The notes under the pieces are model-generated. The model was not told where the DNA came from. It made no database searches and saw nothing but the letters and a program-made list of their open reading frames with translations. 64,000 nt of DNA from Henricia sp. BOLD:AAB3569 (Eukaryota; Echinodermata; Asteroidea; Spinulosida; Echinasteridae), in contig JBBELK010000305.1 of assembly GCA_037783545.1 (NCBI GenBank), positions 310,001 to 374,000 of the forward strand. The letters run 5' to 3'. Position numbers and translations under genes: made by a program. This document shows positions 22,901 through 29,179 of the stretch, piece after piece. How positions within the stretch are numbered: the stretch's first letter is position 1; each line of letters opens with the position of its first letter.

Positions 22901-25900
22901 ACTTATTATCAACTTATTATGAGTAGTGGAAAGTGTCGACAGCAATGGTAACAAACATCACATGAATATATTGTTAAGGATGGTACATTTTTGTACATGT
23001 ACACTCTGTAAGTAATTAACATCTGAGGGTGATTTGAAAAAAAATGTCTTCACGCATCAGTGTTCTCGCCAGGATCAGAAGTAAACGGAGCACTGCTGAC
23101 CGATTGCGAAAGCCAGTCATGTGCCGTAAGCACGTCCACGGCAGGGGGTCCGGAGGGCCTCCCCGGGAAAAATTGGAATCTACAATCCTGGACAAAATAG
23201 TTGGGACAGTTGAAGTGTGTACCCCCATTCCCCCGTTCAATGTTGATGCTGACTGCTGTGGATTTCGGTGGTGCGCACCCCAGCGACCCAACATTGCGCA
23301 GGGGGGCGGGGGCTGCACGGGGGTGTCCCAAGATATTTTGTCCAAGATTGTAGATGTGCTGAGATGCAATTTCAGGCTCATAATGGACCCTAAAAAGAAA
23401 GGCGAAAAGCAAATCATGTGGGACGATTGGATCTTTCTAGCATCTCTGACGTTCAAACATAAAGGACAAAAACACTCCCAAGTTGGTCTTCAAACACAAA
23501 AAGAACGACGAAAAACTGTATTTTCGACACACAGATCATGTCTGCCGATTGGATTTTTCATGGCTATCATCTCCGGTGTTTGAATACAAATGTGACCGGA
23601 CCTAATAGTTGGTCACTTTAAAATCTAAACTGTTTAAATAGTTTTCTCATAGTTTTCCCAGGTGCATTCCAGCCTGCCACATGCCACTGTTGTCACTTGA
23701 TAGAATTCTTTAGGAGCGATTGTTTCCTTGTGGCGGCTGGGCTGCATCTGGCCTGGGCATTCCTCGAATACTTTGTACATTGTTATTTTTACTTTATTGC
23801 GTACTTGCTGATAGGCTTGGAATTGTTTTGTTGCAGAGAGCTGGCTTGGTTCCTACAATGTACAGTGTACATAAGGTGCCTCTGTGGGGATCGTGGTCAG
23901 TTCTTCTGTCCTGAATATTGGAGAAGTACATTTTAGCTGTAACCTGCATGAGCCGTGGTGTTGCCTCGAACCCTGCACTTCTGAGAATGTATTACTTAAT
24001 TTATTGATTACTGGTTTTAAACCATGGCTAGTAGCCGTTTTCAACTTTGTGGTACATGTACTTGTACTATACAAATGCAAGTAACTTGTACATAATACCT
24101 GGAAAATTATTTTTAAAAATAACTTGAAACCTCAATCTGTATATTCTGAAATTGAGTCAAAAGCCTCCGTTTATGCGAGTCGAACCCCCTGTTCCTTGTA
24201 TTTTATTTTACCACTTGGTTACACAAAGGACATAGAAGTCAAAAACACCATCATGCCATGCCTCAACAAACTAAAAAGGAAGGCTTATAGCTGTATTTTC
24301 TATGGACAAACCACGCCCAGCGTCTCCGGTGTTTTAACACAAATGACACAGGAGTCGAAAGTACAAAAACACCGCTTGTGTTGGATATAAATGACCAATT
24401 TTATCAGGGTGCTCTCAATTTTTCGGCGGGTGGCGGATATTTTGGCACGGGGTGCGGTATTTCAAAACCAGCCGCTGTGCTTCTGCGGAAAATATAACGG
24501 GACGGTACCGCCCTGTGGCGAGAACACTGCGCATTTTTTACCATTTACTTAACACAAAAACCATGCATGTATTTTTAAAAGATTTTCTCAAGCACTGATG
24601 CATCTATGTAGCTGAAATTTCTGCAGGTTAGTTTACCAACATTTTTCTTTAGATATGTTATACCCTTATTCCAGGAATCCGTAATTAGTTTTATCTTGCA
24701 AATGATATATTGGGCCTTTATAAGATGTAAGGTTTTCTACCAGACCTGTTCTTCGTCATCTTTCTGCGTTTCCTTGACTTCATTTAACTCCTTCATTCTC
24801 TTCAATTCTTCGGGTGGCGAGTCGTCTTCCATCAGTCGATGTTTGGTTCTGCAGAAAAGCCGCCAGATATCGCATGCATCTTTGTATTCTTGGGAGCTTT
24901 TCTGAGGGTAAACATTTTAGAAAGACCATAAAATCCAAATTAATTTCATTATCTGTAACTAACAGAACATTGTATTCTCAAATATGAACAAAACTGAAGA
25001 ACCAAGAATTGTAATCTAAATTGTGGTTTTAAAAAATATTTTTAAAAAACAAGAAAATTACATGCGAAAGTTAAAAACAAGAAGTGGAGAAGGCAAGGCT
25101 GAGGAAGAACAAAAGTTCCTGTGACTAAAAGGTTCAACCTGCCATGGCAAGAATCAACAATTACAAAAAGCAACAACTAAGTGTGGCAAGATTCAGAGAG
25201 CTCAAAGGGTCTGAGTAATTACGATAATCAGATAAATCATGGTTATATGAATTCTGATTAAACAAATATGTGGTAAAATCCCTTTGAACCCTAAAGCTAA
25301 CCCCACCCTCATAACCCTGTTTTTCAAGCTAAGACAACTCGACTGTGTATGTGTCCATAGCGTTACGAGTGGTGAATAAGACGCACGTGGTGTTGGTTTT
25401 ATTTTCGCATAGTTTGTGACATCAATATACCTCCTACATGTAGATTACCCTTAAACGTACCCAAAACCCAACATATTTTTAAAAAAAATATTCACTAATA
25501 CCATTATTCTAACAGAAATCAAATTTTCTTATGAAAAGAAAACGAAATTCAAGAACCAGAATACCCGGTATGCATTACTTAAAAGCCGTGTTACCCGAAA
25601 GTGGAATTTTGCGAAAAATGCGACGAATTAGGTAGGTTTACGCCATGCATTGAATGATGCGGCAGTCACACAATCAGGATTTTTACTGCCGTCCTTGATA
25701 GGACCATTCCCGATTAAAATTTGTCAAAAGTCTGATCAAGATCCTGTGATTCGTGACGGGAAATTCAAGCTTTTTATAAAAATTTGTAAAAACTTTTATT
25801 TAATCACGACAACAATCAGATATTGTTCAAGAAACGTCCTGATTAAGCCGTTCCCAGCCGAATTCATCCCGATTCTCCAGTTCTCAATCTGATTCTGATC

Positions 25901-28900
25901 TATTTATTCAGGTTATGAAACAAAGTTAAACATAACTCAGAAAAATCGAACATAACATTTTGACACAAAGTCTGAGGAACCGAAGCGAGTTCCACCGTGG
26001 ACAGTCTACCGGACAATGTGACATTTAGACCCACGGCACACACACGTTACCCGCCCAAAACCTGTACAGAAACTACAATTGTACGTTCGTGAAGACAAAC
26101 CATCCTCGCGATAGTGAACAGCTGGTAAAGCGTATAACTCAACTATTGACCGTTTTGATTAATTTTACGCTTTTGTGGTTAATTACGGGACATTTTGAAG
26201 ATCATTTTGTCAAGGATGCTGTATCACTAACCTTGTAATATGCCAGTGTATTATTAATCATGAGATCCACATCTGCCGTCATTTGGTCCACTGTATCATA
26301 CTCCTCCATCTTCAGCCGCTGTTGGATTTTCAGCAGGTCAATGGGACTGCTCACCACGTCGTAATAATCAGGTGCGTTCCTGGAAAGAGAACAGCCAAAT
26401 TGAGATTCTCCTCCAGGGCTACAGCCAATGGGAGCATTGGGCCACTTCAGGGCTCAATAAGCCTTTTTTATATCTCGCGCGCGCAAGGAATTGTATGAGT
26501 GCAATGCAATGGATATGTCAGTATGTATGTGATCTAACGACTGAGCTGTATGGATACAGCGCCCTCTATGTACTTCTGATCGATAGTCTGGTTTCGCGAT
26601 ACCTTAGCCGTGAATGATTATGGCCGGGATGCAGACAGACTGCATGTGTGCAAATCATTGAGAAAACGTGCTACGTGCATGTACATACATGTACATAGTC
26701 TGTATACATGTACATGACATACATGGCATATCCGGACATCTTTGATCAGTAAGTGAGACAATTTTCCACGTTTGTTTGGACTCGAAGAGTTGAAAATATA
26801 TTTACTTTTCCGGCCTGGAAAAAAGGCTTTGCCGGATTTCTTTTTCCAAAATAAGAAAAAGCCGGAATTCTGGCTATAGCCGGAAGACTGGCATCCCTGT
26901 GTTATATCAACACGCAAGCCTGTCAGTTCTCCACTTGTTTCATGTAGTTTGCGCATGGAGGTTTGCGAATTCTGCACCGCAACTTCTGCACAGGTAGCCT
27001 AATCAATCTCCTGTAATCAATTACTGTAGTATAACAAAGCAATTGTTGCCTGTTGTGAAGGGGTCCATGGTGTTTTGTACACCCTGGGGCAAATGGCACC
27101 CTTGGCTCCCGCCTCGGTTGTTATTTGCCCCGTGGGTGTTAAAAACACCATGGACCCCTTCAAAACAGGCAACAATTGTATAATGTTCGACAAACCTTCG
27201 CTTAGGAACCCTGATCAGTGCCTCGCTAAGCAACCTTCCATTTTCAGTTTTCTGATTTCTGATAGTCTCGTACAACTCCTGAATGATGTCGGCCTATATA
27301 CATTTAAATATCAGAGGAGAACAAAAACAGTTTGTGTTCTTATTACAAAAAGATTAACCTATGAAAGGAACTTGTTCAGAACAAATAAATTAGTTTACAA
27401 AACATCACTGATTTTTTGACAATATCCTTGAAAATATATGGATTGAGAGCGCAAAATTTCAGAATGGTAATGAAAAAAATATGAAAGATTATATAGTACC
27501 AAAATCTGAGCACCCATGGAAAAAATGGGGCTCAAAAATGTGATCTGGACACACTCACTTCTGTTGATATCATGATCGTTTTTGCATGATATTTATCATT
27601 ATTGCTTGGTCACAATATGTGAAATGGCTTTTTATATTCTGGTTTTAAGGTACATGTAGAATACATCATTTGTAGTGACCCCATTTTTTTTCAACAAGTT
27701 TAAAAGAAAAACCTTACTAAAAGTGTTAATAACAATGGTACCAAACACCACATGATTTGATTTCAGTACAAAATGGTATTCTGTGTGGAAAATCAATGTA
27801 ACAAGTGAAGGTGGTTTTCTAAAAGTCTTTTTGCAAAATACTTTTTTAATCATTTAACTCAACACAAAAGAAATTTTCAGTATGGCTGAAATTTCTACAG
27901 GGCAGTTTTATCAACATCGGCTTCTAATAATTAGTGGAAATACATGTACCGGTAATGCCCCAACAGTTTACTAATCATGTACATGTACATGTACCTTTAA
28001 GCATTAAGCTGTAAAACTCTGAACTGAATCATCCTCTTGCAACAGTGCCCCTTTAACGCACTCCCTAACTCCTGCGTACAGTGGCTCTGTTGAAAAAGGC
28101 CCCATTTCGCGGTGGGACTAGCGACAGAAATCTTGTCGCCTCTGCTGGACCAATCAGGACGCTTGGCAGTGCATTGCAGCATGATTGCAGGCATTCAAAT
28201 GTAACGCGCGCAGATTGTAAACACCGTGCATGCATGTGATACATGCACTCGGTAATGCTGGCCGTTGTCCGTGTCGACGATTGGCTGCTATTTAAAGCAT
28301 ACTGGGGAATCCGTTCCATTACATTCGTCAGCATGCATCCCCGTTATTAATTTGAAAAACTGCGGAGTAAATTAAGATTGTCGTTTGAAAGTTTGGTAGG
28401 AATGGGACAGTCATAAGGAACGGAACCCAATACAATTTCTGGAAAGTATAGAAATCGTTTCTTTTCGGCATAACATGACCAAATTGATTAAATTACATCA
28501 AAATGACTCGGGCGTGAGTTGGCTCAAGACAACAGCCGGCTCACTCCACAGATTTGCGTGTGTTTCCTCTGGGGTATTGTTACGTCGCTTTGCAGAGTGG
28601 AAATTCCCCGATATCTCAGGATGGAACTGAATATGCTCATAGATTTTGCCACAATGTGGAAAAATTTCCAGTGATTTGTTAAACTGTGCCACATTATGGG
28701 ACTCCACTATAGACTGTATCGAATAGCTGACATCTTGTAGGGCAGTTCCTTTGTTCCTTGAGGACATGTATGGTTGCACATTTTGTGATTACAATTTCGA
28801 CCAATTTAAATGACAAAAGTTGGCCGTGTGTGGTACAAACATGACTCACGGGATCATGCGATTGGACGGATTTCTTGCGTCTCTTGACTGGAACGGGGGC

Positions 28901-28966
28901 AGTCGTCGTCTCCTCCTCAGTCTCCCTTGCATCACTGGATGCCGCTGAGCGGCGTCGCTTCGTCAT
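1753..28966 (-). CDS. PBRM1: Polybromo-1 (BAF180), 5' two-fifths of the gene, 13 coding exons, 3' end off window
   Basis: Thirteen exons, listed separately, join in phase to about 736 residues colinear with the N-terminal half of polybromo-1. This nuclear scaffold of the PBAF (SWI/SNF) remodeler binds acetylated histones through tandem bromodomains. Visible order: basic N-terminus (1-39), BD1 (about 42-145), linker (146-250), BD2 (about 254-360), acidic linker (about 380-410), BD3 (about 415-525), basic linker, BD4 (about 570-670), and BD5 up to residue 736. Each full bromodomain keeps the ZA-loop PDYY (BD2-4 within a longer block such as YPDYY). The acetyl-lysine-binding Asn is present in BD2 (N336), BD3 (N503) and BD4 (N645); BD1 has Tyr there (Y120), as I recall for human BD1. 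BD6, the BAH domains and the HMG box are not in the window and should lie to its left. The start codon is 10.7 kb from that of the divergent GNL3-like gene. Introns run from 816 to about 4,491 bp and are packed with transposons. Family assignment is very secure; exon 5 and the exon 4 donor are the weakest calls. Confidence 0.95.
1953..2900. other. PBRM1 intron 12 (left part): no recognisable feature
   Basis: This is AT-rich intron sequence with a self-complementary pair near 2700-2750 (GAACCAGAAATC / GATTTCTGGTT-like). I see no exon, RNA gene or complete transposon. Confidence 0.5.
2908..3040. mobile_element. 133-bp hairpin MITE with TTAA flanks, copy 1
   Basis: AGGTACAGGCTCGTCAGCAA at the left pairs with its complement at the right end (TTGCTGACGAGCCTGTACCT). 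The internal GCAGCTCCAT pairs with ATGGAGCTG. TTAA flanks both ends (2904-2907 and 3041-3044). A diverged second copy lies at 59367-59502 and a fragment at 15415-15466. Confidence 0.85.
3101..3673. mobile_element. 573-bp TTAA-type MITE, family A copy 1
   Basis: It starts AGGGCCTGTGACATGC and ends AAGGGGGCCCT, then TTAA. It is over 90% alike by eye to 46653-47225 and 55123-55696. The termini are AGGGCC/GGCCCT. The left flank here reads ATAA, a degraded TTAA. It ends 57 bp from the donor of PBRM1 exon 12. It is AT-rich and non-coding; short ORFs inside recur in all copies only because the copies are similar. Confidence 0.9.
3731..3869 (-). CDS. PBRM1: PBRM1 coding exon 12 (bromodomain 4, C-terminal part)
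   Basis: This exon encodes residues 624-669 plus one base. LLFTNARHYNEEGSLVYKDA is nearly identical to human BD4; N645 is the anchor. It ends KCREL plus the G of Asp670. Acceptor TTCTCAG|TAC, donor CTGG|GTATAA. It is hemmed between two transposons: a TTAA element ending at 3673 and a mariner-like element starting at 3929. Confidence 0.95.
3929..4770. mobile_element. Tc1/mariner-like element with long inverted repeats (TA flanks)
   Basis: CAGGGTGGATAAAAAA at the left pairs with the right end TTTTTTATCCACCCTG, with TA on both outer sides. The arms extend at least 85 bp (ACCGAGATATTATTGCTAAT / ATTAGCAATAATATCTCGGT), and further internal pairing (GTTTCCGGTTGACTG / CAGTCAACCGGAAAC) continues inward. 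No transposase ORF is visible. It starts 60 bp from the acceptor of exon 12. Confidence 0.8.
5372..5503 (-). CDS. PBRM1: PBRM1 coding exon 11 (bromodomain 4, ZA loop)
   Basis: This exon encodes residues 580-623: DQDGRFPIALFMEKPSKKL, then YPDYYQVISDPIDMKTIE and ending NIRMDK. It is very close to human BD4 (FM.KPSKK.YPDYY). Acceptor TTCTAG|GAC, donor AAG|GTGAGA, 132 bp, phase 0 at both ends. Confidence 0.95.
5621..5991 (+). mobile_element. tRNA-Ser-derived SINE, full-length copy
   Basis: The head ACCGTGGCTGAGCGGTTTAG resembles a tRNA A box. GGTTCGAACC is a perfect B box, the anticodon region reads GACTCGCAAT (CGA, Ser-like), and the acceptor partner CCACGG follows. The body has CCTTCGGAAGGGATGTAAAG, and the element ends in an (AAT)n tail at 5969-5990. 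Further copies lie at about 10300-10655, 42640-42850 (reverse) and 61845-62110. Confidence 0.8.
6183..6701. mobile_element. 519-bp TTAA-type MITE, family B copy 1
   Basis: TTAA (6179-6182) precedes AGGCCCACTG, and the element ends TATAGGGCCT followed by TTAA (6702-6705). A diverged copy in reverse orientation lies at about 56690-57255, sharing for example the cgatttacttctcatc and catgtttttag blocks in complement. It is non-coding. Confidence 0.75.
6788..7016 (+). repeat. Two tRNA-like SINE heads or tRNA pseudogenes in tandem
   Basis: At 6790-6862 and 6948-7016, a GCYTYATAGCTCAGC A-box region is followed by GGTTCAAATCC, a B box. The acceptor stems and anticodon stems do not close properly, so these are not functional tRNAs. 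A better preserved relative lies at 19702-19776. Confidence 0.5.
7043..7180 (-). CDS. PBRM1: PBRM1 coding exon 10 (BD3-BD4 linker and first BD4 helix)
   Basis: This exon encodes residues 534-579: RDIESDTESDRDSSKRRRS, a basic cluster, then MQMAYQTLVEYQ, the start of BD4. It aligns with the human linker that begins with RDDIEDGDS and enters BD4. Acceptor CTTACAG|CGT, donor CAG|GTTAGA, 138 bp, phase 0 at both ends. Confidence 0.92.
7315..7800. repeat. 486-bp near-perfect palindrome, copy 1
   Basis: The element begins TAAACTCCTC and ends GAGGAGTTTA, and the two halves are reverse complements almost throughout (AAAGTCAGGTTTGACTGACG / CGTCAGTCAAACTTGACTTT). The centre is near 7560. A second copy lies at 31950-32404. 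It sits in the intron between PBRM1 exons 10 and 9 and would fold as one hairpin in RNA. Antisense and sense ORFs over it mirror each other and are not genes. Confidence 0.9.
7909..8358 (+). repeat. Tandem direct duplication next to PBRM1 exon 9
   Basis: About 182 bp at 7909-8092 (from ATATTTGGAAAGAGTAACTC to ATGTTTGCACAA) recurs at 8177-8358, offset by 268 bp, with few changes. The second copy ends 24 bp from the exon 9 donor. It suggests a recent local duplication. Confidence 0.85.
8382..8546 (-). CDS. PBRM1: PBRM1 coding exon 9 (bromodomain 3, C-terminal part)
   Basis: This exon encodes residues 479-533, beginning MERYESLSEL, with the BC loop AKKYNLPTSRLYKDA; N503 is the acetyl-lysine anchor. 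Acceptor TTTTAG|ATG, donor AAG|GTGTGT, 165 bp, phase 0 at both ends. The ATG at its start is internal, not a start codon. A tandem sequence duplication ends about 24 bp from its donor. Confidence 0.94.
9375..9602. mobile_element. hAT-like MITE (CAGGGCTC ends), copy 1
   Basis: The termini CAGGGCTCAAATTTC and TATTTCAAGCCCT resemble hAT ends. The interior carries repeated CTGGACCG and CTAGACCG motifs. A copy over 90% alike lies at 57886-58115. I could not confirm an 8-bp target duplication at either site. Confidence 0.65.
9640..10299. other. Part of the exon 9-exon 8 intron: nothing recognised
   Basis: This is AT-rich intron with a short self-complementary segment around TTGACGTCAT...GGTTGACGTCAA (9664-9705). 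No exon or RNA gene is visible. Confidence 0.4.
10300..10655 (+). mobile_element. tRNA-derived SINE, copy 2 (degraded head)
   Basis: It shares the body CCTTCGGAAGGGATGTAAAG and AAAGATCCCAGAGCATTC with the copy at 5621-5991, and ends in (AAATAA)n-like sequence. The tRNA head is reduced to a B-box-like GGGTTCGATTCC. Confidence 0.75.
10660..11165 (+). repeat. Dispersed repeat of about 500 bp, direct partner of 62945-63460
   Basis: The sequence from TATTTGTTTTATATACCGAA to CAATGCCCCCACTTTTAACC recurs at 62945-63460. It contains palindromic ATGCCCGGGGCAT-type motifs near 11010-11080. The segment at 10270-10310 (CTTCGAGATCACCGGGG) also matches sequence next to the other copy, so the element probably extends further. 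Non-coding. Confidence 0.8.
11597..11918 (-). CDS. PBRM1: PBRM1 coding exon 8 (acidic linker and bromodomain 3, N-terminal part)
   Basis: This exon encodes residues 371-478. A linker with the acidic run SDEDDEDDEIP leads into the first BD3 helix and ZA loop, with EPFMRLPIKRLYPDYYEEIK and ending IRNKLK. Acceptor CCACAG|T (completing Ile371), donor AAG|GTACAT, end phase 0. The human protein has a longer BD2-BD3 linker (about 60 extra residues), absent here. Confidence 0.94.
12751..12969. mobile_element. 219-bp inverted-repeat element whose end forms part of the exon 7 donor site
   Basis: The left arm GATACATATCAAACATACTG pairs with the right arm CAGTATGTTTGTATC, and the CCCGAAACAGAA / TTCTGTTTCGGG arms extend this to about 40 bp. 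On the minus strand exon 7 ends AAT|GTAA, and the element terminus GATACAAACATACTG begins at intron base 5. A related element lies within 44480-45070. Confidence 0.8.
12974..13152 (-). CDS. PBRM1: PBRM1 coding exon 7 (bromodomain 2, C-terminal part)
   Basis: This exon encodes residues 312-370 with MVKNAKTFNEPGSQVYKDA, the BC loop and C helix of BD2. N336 is the acetyl-lysine anchor, in the domain with the best documented histone H3K14ac binding in human PBRM1. Acceptor TTCCAG|GCT. The donor AAT|GTAAGATAC gives phase 2, completed by the first base of exon 8. The last bases of this donor coincide with the terminus of an inverted-repeat element (see 12751-12969). Confidence 0.95.
13670..14993. 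mobile_element. 1.3-kb TTAA element, family C copy 1 (reverse of copy 2)
   Basis: TTAA (13666-13669) precedes ACAGCTAGAATCCCCC, and the element ends GGGGGATTCTTCCTCT followed by TTAA (14994-14997). It matches 20537-21512 in inverted orientation. It is longer because about 174 bp (from AAAAAACGGTGAAATTGTGG) are duplicated in tandem at 14201-14374 and 14375-14551. No transposase. Confidence 0.9.
15678..16089. mobile_element. Inverted-repeat element, family D copy 1 (abuts PBRM1 exon 6)
   Basis: The termini are ATGCATAGCTCCAAG and GACAGGTCGGAACTATGCAT. The element is the reverse orientation of copies at 37825-38297 and 60692-61124, sharing GTTCCGACCTGTCAATCAA and CCGACCAATCACA in complement. 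Its right end is 24 bp from the exon 6 donor. Confidence 0.85.
16114..16365 (-). CDS. PBRM1: PBRM1 coding exon 6 (linker and bromodomain 2, N-terminal part)
   Basis: This exon encodes residues 228-311. A polar linker leads into the first BD2 helix (PLEQLFTTVMAHREDD) and the ZA loop with FPDYYDIISKPIDMKAIA. The acceptor is CAACAG|GTC; a second AG nine bases in (CGCAG|ACT) would drop three residues in frame. Donor CAG|GTATGT. A 411-bp inverted-repeat element ends only 24 bp downstream of the donor, and the reading frame runs open into it. Confidence 0.93.
16366..17720. other. PBRM1 intron 5 (right of exon 6): low-complexity and degraded repeats only
   Basis: It contains a (CAAAA)n-like run at 16742-16785 and CTCGCGAGTA-rich sequence near 16857-16915, matched in complement near 18735-18780. 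No exon or RNA gene is seen. Confidence 0.45.
17723..18007. mobile_element. MITE with TAGGGCGACA ends, copy 1
   Basis: It starts TAGGGCGACAAAT and ends ATGTCGCCCC. It is the reverse complement of 43018-43299 (shared CACCAAA/TTTGGTGTCGCCCTAATA and GCTATATTAGGGCGAC). The inner copies of the terminal motif form a second, nested hairpin. The ORF across it is not conserved in the other copy. Confidence 0.8.
18490..18690. repeat. Mariner-like element end (CACCCTGTA)
   Basis: TTTTTTTTATACACCCTGTA near 18660-18680 resembles the terminus of the mariner-like element at 3929-4770. I could not find its partner terminus, so this is a fragment. Confidence 0.35.
19702..19776 (+). repeat. tRNA-like sequence (SINE head or tRNA pseudogene)
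   Basis: GCCTTATAGCTCAGCTGGTA followed by GAGCG, and GGGTTCTAATCCC with TAAGGC at the 3' end, give six acceptor pairs, a D arm and a T arm. The anticodon stem (TCTGC versus GTAAG) does not pair and the B box has TTCTAAT in place of TTCRANN. It is probably a pseudogene or SINE head. Confidence 0.4.
20093..20254 (-). CDS. PBRM1: Probable PBRM1 coding exon 5 (lineage-specific linker between BD1 and BD2)
   Basis: A 162-bp open stretch would encode 54 residues (174-227), Ser/Asp-rich at first (VFSDSESSAVAATPR) and then low complexity. I see no counterpart in human PBRM1. Its splice signals are good: a consensus branch point TACTAAC, then CTCTTTCCCCGAGCAG before the exon, and donor GAG|GTATGC after it. 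Both ends are phase 0, as required between exons 4 and 6. It could be cassette or lineage-specific coding sequence, or a false exon; RNA evidence would decide. Confidence 0.5.
20537..21512. mobile_element. 976-bp TTAA element, family C copy 2
   Basis: TTAA (20533-20536) precedes AGAGGAAGAATCCCCC, and the element ends GGGGGATTCTAGCTGT followed by TTAA (21513-21516). It is the inverted counterpart of 13670-14993. It lies just upstream of the acceptor of the probable exon 5, in the same long intron block. Confidence 0.9.
21517..22599. other. PBRM1 intron 4: nothing firm
   Basis: This is AT-rich sequence. Near 22215-22330 there is a fragment of the dispersed family seen at 41088-41412 (GGCCCATTATATCATTTGCAG). 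The CACTGGATGGCCCCCAG stretch at 22562 has an inverted partner GGGGGCCATCCAGTG at 22420, so 22415-22585 is a small hairpin. No exon is seen. Confidence 0.45.
22600..22764. mobile_element. 165-bp hairpin MITE with GCAGCCGATTTCACGAA ends
   Basis: GCAGCCGATTTCACGAA at the left pairs with TTCGTGAAATCGGCTGC at the right. The interior is full of TTGCGCAA and GCGTAGG motifs. It lies in the PBRM1 intron between exons 4 and 5. Confidence 0.8.
23185..23352. repeat. GC-rich inverted-repeat segment
   Basis: ATCCTGGACAAAATAGTTGG pairs with TCCCAAGATATTTTGTCCAA across a G/C-rich loop of about 120 bp. The 179-residue open frame across it (from 23044) shows no recognisable domain. It exists because the segment is GC-rich and stop-poor, since the minus strand is open as well. 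Confidence 0.5.
23590..24740. other. PBRM1 intron 4, part near exon 4: no supported feature
   Basis: Only fragments of dispersed non-coding repeats are visible, such as the 24560-24715 piece with TGCATCTATGTAGCTGAAAT and CTGCAGGTTAGTTTACCAAC. That segment recurs near 12250, 31195 and 60140. Confidence 0.4.
24746..24901 (-). CDS. PBRM1: PBRM1 coding exon 4 (end of bromodomain 1 and acidic linker)
   Basis: This exon encodes residues 122-173. SSQEYKDACDIWRLFCRTK is the C helix of BD1, followed by a charged Glu/Lys-rich linker ending KDDEEQ. The acceptor is CTCAG|AAA. The donor chosen, CAG|GTCTGG, is weak but keeps phase 0 with the following exons. An alternative donor 5 bp further on (CTG|GTAGAA) would leave phase 2 and not match exons 5 or 6. 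Confidence 0.85.
24902..26231. other. PBRM1 intron 3: nothing recognised
   Basis: AT-rich intron without complete transposons, RNA genes or exon-like segments that I can support. The 80-residue frame at 25650 has no recognisable features. Confidence 0.4.
26232..26379 (-). CDS. PBRM1: PBRM1 coding exon 3 (bromodomain 1 core)
   Basis: This exon encodes residues 73-121: NAPDYYDVVSSPIDLL, then the B helix, ending NNTLAYYK. PDYY and SSPIDL are bromodomain hallmarks. The position normally occupied by the acetyl-lysine-reading Asn is Tyr (Y120), which I recall is also the case in human BD1. Acceptor CCAG|G and donor AAG|GTTAGT; 148 bp, ends in phase 0. Confidence 0.95.
27040..27178. mobile_element. 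139-bp hairpin MITE, 18 bp from the PBRM1 exon 2 donor
   Basis: AATTGTTGCCTGTTGTGAAG at the left pairs with TTCAAAACAGGCAACAATT at the right, and GGTCCATGGTGTTTT pairs with AAAACACCATGGACC. The element is nearly a perfect palindrome around a short loop at about 27105. Confidence 0.85.
27196..27293 (-). CDS. PBRM1: PBRM1 coding exon 2 (bromodomain 1, N-terminal part)
   Basis: This exon encodes residues 40-72, including ELYETIRNQ and LIRVPKRR, colinear with the first helix and ZA-loop start of human BD1. The acceptor is ATATAG|GCC and the donor is AG|GTTTGT. It is 98 bp and ends in phase 2; the first base of exon 3 completes Arg72. A palindromic element ends about 18 bp into the downstream intron. 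Confidence 0.92.
27600..27960. repeat. Dispersed AT-rich repeat (family F)
   Basis: It shares with 41088-41412 and 31010-31230 a set of ordered blocks: AACAATGGTACCAAACACCA in complement or direct form, TTAACACAAAA, a GCTGAAATTTCTACAG-type block and a GGCAGTTTTATCAACAT-type block. It is a non-coding MITE-like family with several degraded copies in both genes. Confidence 0.6.
28369..28625. repeat. Dispersed repeat of about 257 bp, inverted partner at the right window edge
   Basis: The stretch AAATTAAGATTGTCGTTTG to CCCGATATCTCAGGATG matches the reverse complement of 63745-64000 nearly base for base. It lies in PBRM1 intron 1, 225 bp from exon 1. The segment 28680-28790 also matches, in complement, part of the hairpin at 42344-42480. 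Confidence 0.85.
28850..28966 (-). CDS. PBRM1: PBRM1 coding exon 1 (start codon, basic N-terminus)
   Basis: This exon encodes residues 1-39, starting MTKRRRSAASS and ending with the basic run VPVKRRKKSVQSHDP. The style matches vertebrate polybromo N-termini: Ser/Thr-rich with a KRR nuclear-localisation-like cluster. It ends in phase 0 at donor CCC|GTGAGT. The ATG at 28966 is the only in-frame Met before the conserved region. A pyrimidine-rich tract ending in AAG lies just upstream of the ATG on the minus strand. The real 5' UTR may therefore be spliced from a non-coding exon farther right. Confidence 0.85.
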
Positions 28967-29179
28967 GCTCCTTGCATAGAGAAAAAAATCAGCAACATTT
29001 TAAAAATGTGTTGTGGCTATACATGAATCTGTTTAAAGTTTTTAAAAGCTTGCTGCCAAATTTGCGGAGGGGTGCATCGCAAGTTATTAATACTTTTTGT
29101 ATTATAATATGAGAATTTTGCAGTTTTATAGGTGCATTACGTACAGACCGCTTGCCGCGTCATTTTGTGCATTGCTTAA

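Noticed and set aside
23044-23583. 179-codon plus-strand ORF in a PBRM1 intron, with open frames opposite
   Set aside because: No domain or family signature, both strands are open across a GC-rich inverted-repeat segment, and there are no splice or start features.
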